Of a stretch of DNA of 8,245 nucleotides, positions 5,025 through 8,245 are shown in pieces; position 1 is the first letter of the stretch, and each line of letters begins with the position of its first letter. The notes beneath the pieces are model-generated. The model was not told where the DNA came from and made no database searches. It saw nothing but the letters and a program-made list of their open reading frames with translations. A program made the translations under genes and the position numbers. This DNA comes from an uncultured Oscillospiraceae bacterium (GTDB taxonomy: Bacteria; Bacillota; Clostridia; Oscillospirales; Ruminococcaceae): contig CAJTSP010000119.1 in NCBI GenBank assembly GCA_910578965.1, positions 1 through 8,245 of the forward strand, written 5' to 3'.

Positions 5025-6922
5025 TTATTCATCTACAAAACGTTGGCAAAAGCTTTGGCGAAACGGTGGTGCTGCAGGGTATACAGGCTGCCGTTGAGCC
5101 GGGCGAGCACATTGGCATCATTGGCGAAAACGGCGCGGGCAAAACGACCTTGCTTCGCATCCTATGCCGCGAGTATGCCCCCGATGAGGGGGAATACAGC
5201 CTGGCCCGGGGAGCAACCTTGGGGTATCTGGAGCAAAACAGTACCTTAAACGAGGCCCAGGATGTCTACGGCGAGATGCGCGGCGCCTACGCCCCGGTGC
5301 TTGAGGCGATGGCCGAGATGCAGGTGCTGGAAAAAAAGCTGGCCAACACCCCGAACGACGGCGGCCTGCTGGAGCGGCACGCCCGGCTTTCGGCCGTGAT
5401 CGACGCGGCGGACGGCTACAATATGGACGTCCAGATCCGCAAGGTGCTGGCCGGCATGGGCTTTACGCCCGAGGCCTGGCAAAAAAAGGTGGCGGTGCTC
5501 TCGGGCGGGGAGCACACCCGGCTGCGGCTGGCAAAACTGCTTTTGCAGCGGCCGGACCTGCTGATCCTGGACGAGCCCACCAACCATCTTGACTTTGTTA
5601 CAATGGAGTGGCTGGAGGGGTATCTCAAGGGGTATCCGGGCGCGGTGCTGGTGGTCAGCCATGACCGGTATTTTCTGGATGCGGTCTGCAGCCGCATCTG
5701 GGAGGTGGAAAATAAAGGCCTGGCCAGCTACAAGGGAAACTACTCGGCCTACCTGCCCCAAAAGGAGATGGCGGTGGCCCTGCAGCAAAAGCAGCACGAC
5801 GCGGATGTTGCCAAGGCCGCCAAGTTAGAGGACTACATCGCCCGCAATTTGGTGCGGGCCTCCACCACCAAGATGGCTCAGAGCCGCCGCAAGCAGTTGG
5901 AAAAGTTAGAGATCACCGAGGCGCCCAAAACCGCCGCGCGCGCGCTGAAATTCCGGTTTGAGTTTGACATTGCACCCTATCAGGATCTGGTTGTGGCTAA
6001 GAATATCTCGATCGAGCTGGGCGGGCGTACCCTGTTAAGTCCTACCGACCTTACGGTGCTGCGAGGTGAGCGTCTGGTTATTGCCGGGCCCAACGGTACG
6101 GGCAAATCCACCCTGATGCAGGTGCTAAACGGCAAACGCAGGCCTTCGTCCGGCTTTGTCCGGCTGGGCGCAGGCGCCCGGGCAAGCGTGTTCGAGCAGC
6201 AGTTTCTGCGCCGAGGAGGCAGGGTGATTGACGCCATATGGGACAAATATCCCAATTTTACCGAGCTGGAGGTGCGCAGCCACCTCGCCCGCCTGTCCTT
6301 TAGGGGAGAGGAGGTTTTCAAACCCTGCAGCGCCCTTTCGGGCGGGGAAATGGCCCGGCTGCGGTTTGCCGAGATTTTGCTGGAGCGGCCAAACCTCTTG
6401 TTTTTGGACGAGCCCACCAACCATCTGGACATCTACACCCGCGAGAGCCTTACCCAGGCCCTGATGGCCTATGAGGGCACCCTGCTGCTTGTTACCCACG
6501 ACCGGTACCTCATGAACAGCCTGGCCTGCCCCATTTTGTATCTGGAAAACGGCGAGGCGGTGCGCTACCCAAGCTACGCCGCCCTGATGGCCCGCAATGA
6601 AGCCCCGGCCCAGCAGGCCGAAAAGCAGCCCCCCAAACAAGAGGCCGGCGGCAGGGCGGCCTACGGCAGGGAGCAGCGCCGCCGCCGTGCCGAGCTGCGT
6701 GCCGCCATACGGCAGGTGGAGGAGGAAATTGAGGAGGTTGGCGCGCATGTGGTAGAGCTGGAAAACGAGATTAACTCCCCCGAGGTGCTGCGGGACCACC
6801 TTTTGCTGCGGGATAAATGCGACGAACTGGGCGATACGAAATTCCATCAGCAGGAGCTGTTTGACAAGTGGGAGAGCCTGCTGGAGGAACAGGAACAGTA
6901 TGAGCAGGCGGGGGAGGAATAA
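5021..6922 (+). CDS. ABC-F family ATPase (YdiF/Uup-like translation factor)
   Basis: This 633-residue protein has two ABC ATPase domains in one chain and no membrane segment, which defines ABC-F. Domain 1: Walker A GENGAGKT (35-42), signature LSGGE (160-164), Walker B ending in Asp184-Glu185, H-loop His214. The linker (about 245-320) is a pair of helices with KMAQSRRKQLEKLE (284-297), the region that touches the P-site tRNA. Domain 2: Walker A GPNGTGKS (356-363), signature LSGGE (439-443), Asp463-Glu464, His493. Every catalytic residue is present. A Pro/Gln/Ala hinge (about 527-545) leads to a charged coiled coil (about 548-630). ABC-F proteins bind the ribosomal E site and free stalled ribosomes; some give resistance to PTC-targeting antibiotics. 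The short linker and C-terminal coil fit the housekeeping YdiF/Uup type better than a resistance type. The start has only a weak ribosome site (AGAAAG, 5009-5014), so see the ATGA overlap upstream. Confidence 0.93.
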   Translation: MIIHLQNVGKSFGETVVLQGIQAAVEPGEHIGIIGENGAGKTTLLRILCREYAPDEGEYSLARGATLGYLEQNSTLNEAQDVYGEMRGAYAPVLEAMAEMQVLEKKLANTPNDGGLLERHARLSAVIDAADGYNMDVQIRKVLAGMGFTPEAWQKKVAVLSGGEHTRLRLAKLLLQRPDLLILDEPTNHLDFVTMEWLEGYLKGYPGAVLVVSHDRYFLDAVCSRIWEVENKGLASYKGNYSAYLPQKEMAVALQQKQHDADVAKAAKLEDYIARNLVRASTTKMAQSRRKQLEKLEITEAPKTAARALKFRFEFDIAPYQDLVVAKNISIELGGRTLLSPTDLTVLRGERLVIAGPNGTGKSTLMQVLNGKRRPSSGFVRLGAGARASVFEQQFLRRGGRVIDAIWDKYPNFTELEVRSHLARLSFRGEEVFKPCSALSGGEMARLRFAEILLERPNLLFLDEPTNHLDIYTRESLTQALMAYEGTLLLVTHDRYLMNSLACPILYLENGEAVRYPSYAALMARNEAPAQQAEKQPPKQEAGGRAAYGREQRRRRAELRAAIRQVEEEIEEVGAHVVELENEINSPEVLRDHLLLRDKCDELGDTKFHQQELFDKWESLLEEQEQYEQAGEE

Positions 6923-6950
6923 CCCGGCTGTACGCCGCTGATACCTATGA

Positions 6951-6957
6951 AAGGGGG
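6951..6957 (+). promoter_or_regulatory. Ribosome site supporting a GTG start
   Basis: AAGGGGG ends 6 bases before the GTG at 6964. It supports GTG as the start of the NTF2-like gene; the nearby ATG at 6973 is out of frame. Confidence 0.72.
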
Positions 6958-6963
6958 CTGCCG

Positions 6964-7332
6964 GTGGACATATATGGGTTTTGGCGGGATGTCCTTGCGC
7001 AGGACGCGCAAAGCATCCGCAGCTATTTTACAAAGGACGCCCGCATCTTTTGGCACTGCACAAACGAGCAGTTTACTTTAGAGGAGTTTATCATTGCCAA
7101 CTGTGAGTATCCCGGCGAATGGGATGGCCGGGTCGAACGGGTGGAGCAGGCGCAAAATGCCCTCATTACGGTGGCCCGTGTTTACCCCAAAGATCGCTCG
7201 CTGTCTTTCCATGTCGTTTCGTTTTTCCGGTTGGCCGGCGACAAAATCGAGACGCTGGACGAATATTGGGCGGACGACGGCGCGCCGCCCGTATGGCGGC
7301 AGGAAAGACGCATAGGGCAAAAAATCTTGTAG
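6964..7332 (+). CDS. NTF2-like (SnoaL-type) small protein
   Basis: This 122-residue soluble protein fits the nuclear transport factor 2-like fold: an N-terminal helix (FWRDVLAQDAQSIRSYF), a strand with DARIFWHCTNEQFT, a helix (LEEFIIANCEY), then strands around SLSFHVVSFFRLAGDKI and an end of the form LDEYWADDGAPPVWRQ. That last motif is typical of clostridial members annotated only as nuclear transport factor 2 family. The fold makes a cone with a pocket and is used by enzymes, binding proteins and stress proteins, so no reaction can be named. The start is GTG with a good ribosome site. It lies 41 bases after the ABC-F stop with no terminator between, and so is probably the last gene of the operon. 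The 138 bases after its stop, up to the terminator, hold only a minor hairpin (GGCAGC/GCTGCC at 7412-7417 and 7427-7432). Confidence 0.75.
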   Translation: MDIYGFWRDVLAQDAQSIRSYFTKDARIFWHCTNEQFTLEEFIIANCEYPGEWDGRVERVEQAQNALITVARVYPKDRSLSFHVVSFFRLAGDKIETLDEYWADDGAPPVWRQERRIGQKIL

Positions 7333-7470
7333 GGCGGGGGGCAATGTCCGTTTTTGGGCCGCGGCATTCCATAGCCGGTCCCTTTTGCTTATACCTACAC
7401 AGAGGTAAAACGGCAGCCGCCGGCGTGCTGCCAAAGCCTGCCCCGACGATGTGCGCTTTGTTAAGATGGC

Positions 7471-7511
7471 AAAAAAGCAGGGCCGCCCCGCTGTGGGGCG
7501 CCCTGCTTTTT
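7471..7511. terminator. Bidirectional terminator between convergent units
   Basis: A 12-bp GC-rich stem has one bulged C (7483): GCAGGG (7477-7482) plus CGCCCC (7484-7489) pair with GGGGCG (7495-7500) plus CCCTGC (7501-7506), around the loop GCTGT. Six A precede it (7471-7476) and five T follow it (7507-7511), so a T-run is present on either strand. It ends the four-gene plus-strand operon and the minus-strand DHHW gene, whose stop is only 12 bases away. Confidence 0.93.
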
Positions 7512-7522
7512 GCCTGTATCGT

Positions 7523-8245
7523 TTATTCAATAGGGTCCCGGTTGAGGTTATAAAGATACCCGTCGGATTTGAAGCTCTGGAAATTGTAGAGGATCAATAC
7601 CTTATCGTACCCCTCGGCCTGCATCAGCGCGTCCACGCTGTAGCTGTAGTTGCGCAGGTCCAGTACCCCGATTCTGGCATAGTTAGCGGTGAGATACGGC
7701 ACAAAGCAGTTGGCATAGCTGTCTTTGATTACCAGGATGCTGCCCTCGCCGCCCCCCGTAACGGTGCTGTAGCCGGGATTGCCGTGCAAAAAGGCGGCGT
7801 ATTTGTCCCGTGTAGCAAAGGCGTCCTGGTTATAGAGGCTGCCCTCCGAAAGCGGGGCGAGAGCTTCGGGGCCGGCCGTTACGTCCCAAATGGTCTGAAG
7901 GTAGGGCAGCTCGTAATAGGTAATTATATCCGGCACGGCGTTCCAGATACGGGCGGAGGAATAGCTGGTGCCGTAAAATCCCGGCACCTCCACCGCCGTG
8001 CAGGCCGCCGTATCAAAAGGGGTAAGCCCTTCCTGCCGGCAGAACTCGGTGTAGGCCAGATACGCGCCGCCGCTGGTCCAGTGGTGGTCGGTACGGTAGT
8101 AGAGATATTCGTCCTTGTGGGCGGCAAACAGCTCCCGCAGATCCAGCACATGAGCGCTCTGCCCAACCTGGGAAAAAATGTCATCCAAAAAGGCATTTTC
8201 GTTTAGCATCGGCGCAGAAAAAGGCAGCTTTTCCGGGTCTGTCTC
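7523..8245 (-). CDS. DHHW family protein (AlgJ/AlgX-like surface SGNH-type), 5'-truncated
   Basis: This is the C-terminal 240 residues of a longer protein whose N terminus lies beyond the right edge. The frame is open through base 8245; the first in-window Met is at 8209 but ETDPEKLPFSAP precedes it without a stop, so that Met is internal. The key motif is TDHHW (bases 8078-8092 on the minus strand), the mark of the DHHW family related to the AlgJ/AlgX/AlgV SGNH-type O-acetyltransferases. The second block is IKDSYAN with a candidate nucleophile Ser (7718-7720), followed by a beta strand and the run ARIGVLDLRNYS. Members in Firmicutes are exported, usually with an N-terminal membrane anchor that would be in the missing part, and often sit beside an MBOAT acyltransferase that modifies surface polysaccharide. 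The neighbour beyond the edge is therefore worth seeing. It converges on the plus-strand operon and uses the shared terminator at 7471-7511. Confidence 0.85.
   Translation of the reverse strand, partial: ETDPEKLPFSAPMLNENAFLDDIFSQVGQSAHVLDLRELFAAHKDEYLYYRTDHHWTSGGAYLAYTEFCRQEGLTPFDTAACTAVEVPGFYGTSYSSARIWNAVPDIITYYELPYLQTIWDVTAGPEALAPLSEGSLYNQDAFATRDKYAAFLHGNPGYSTVTGGGEGSILVIKDSYANCFVPYLTANYARIGVLDLRNYSYSVDALMQAEGYDKVLILYNFQSFKSDGYLYNLNRDPIE

Noticed and set aside
7344..7553. Plus-strand ORF with a G-rich upstream region after the NTF2-like gene
   Set aside because: It reads through the bidirectional terminator and overlaps the DHHW gene end; composition is low-complexity and basic.

Overview
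The window looks like a stretch of chromosome from a GC-rich, low-drama Gram-positive anaerobe of the Clostridia, probably Oscillospiraceae/Ruminococcaceae. The reasons are strong AGGAGG-type ribosome sites, a GC-rich third codon position, a YjjG/YfnB-type HAD phosphatase, an ABC-F ATPase of the YdiF/Uup kind, a DHHW surface protein, and a proline-threonine-tailed exported SGNH protein without a sortase signal. This placement is inference. I see no rRNA, tRNA, CRISPR array, phage gene, transposase or insertion-sequence end.

Layout, left to right. (1) 1-641: the 3' part of an alpha/beta hydrolase gene that begins before the window, closed by a terminator at 731-757. (2) 802-3194: an extended -10 promoter, a leader of about 155 bases, a 559-residue exported SGNH/GDSL-like hydrolase with InlB-type and Ig-like modules and a Pro/Thr tail, then a 130-residue lysine-free acidic protein of unknown function. 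A strong terminator ends the unit. (3) 3254-7511: a probable four-gene operon holding a YjjG-like nucleotidase, a monoacylglycerol-lipase-like hydrolase (35-base overlap with the gene before it), an ABC-F translation factor, and an NTF2-like small protein. It ends at a terminator that works on both strands. (4) 7523-8245, minus strand: the 3' part of a DHHW (AlgJ/AlgX-like) protein gene that enters from beyond the right edge and converges on the same terminator.

How the parts fit: the SGNH protein and the DHHW protein are both likely to act outside the membrane on ester groups of surface glycans. The four-gene unit is cytoplasmic and mixes metabolite clean-up (nucleotidase, lipase-like esterase) with ribosome rescue (ABC-F). 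I see no single pathway binding all of them. The most interesting signal is just before the ABC-F gene. The hydrolase reading frame stays open after its stop. It includes a possible 29-codon leader ORF whose TGA overlaps the ABC-F ATG as ATGA. Inside that ORF lie two hairpins that cannot form together. The ABC-F start itself has only a weak ribosome site, so coupling or attenuation is plausible.
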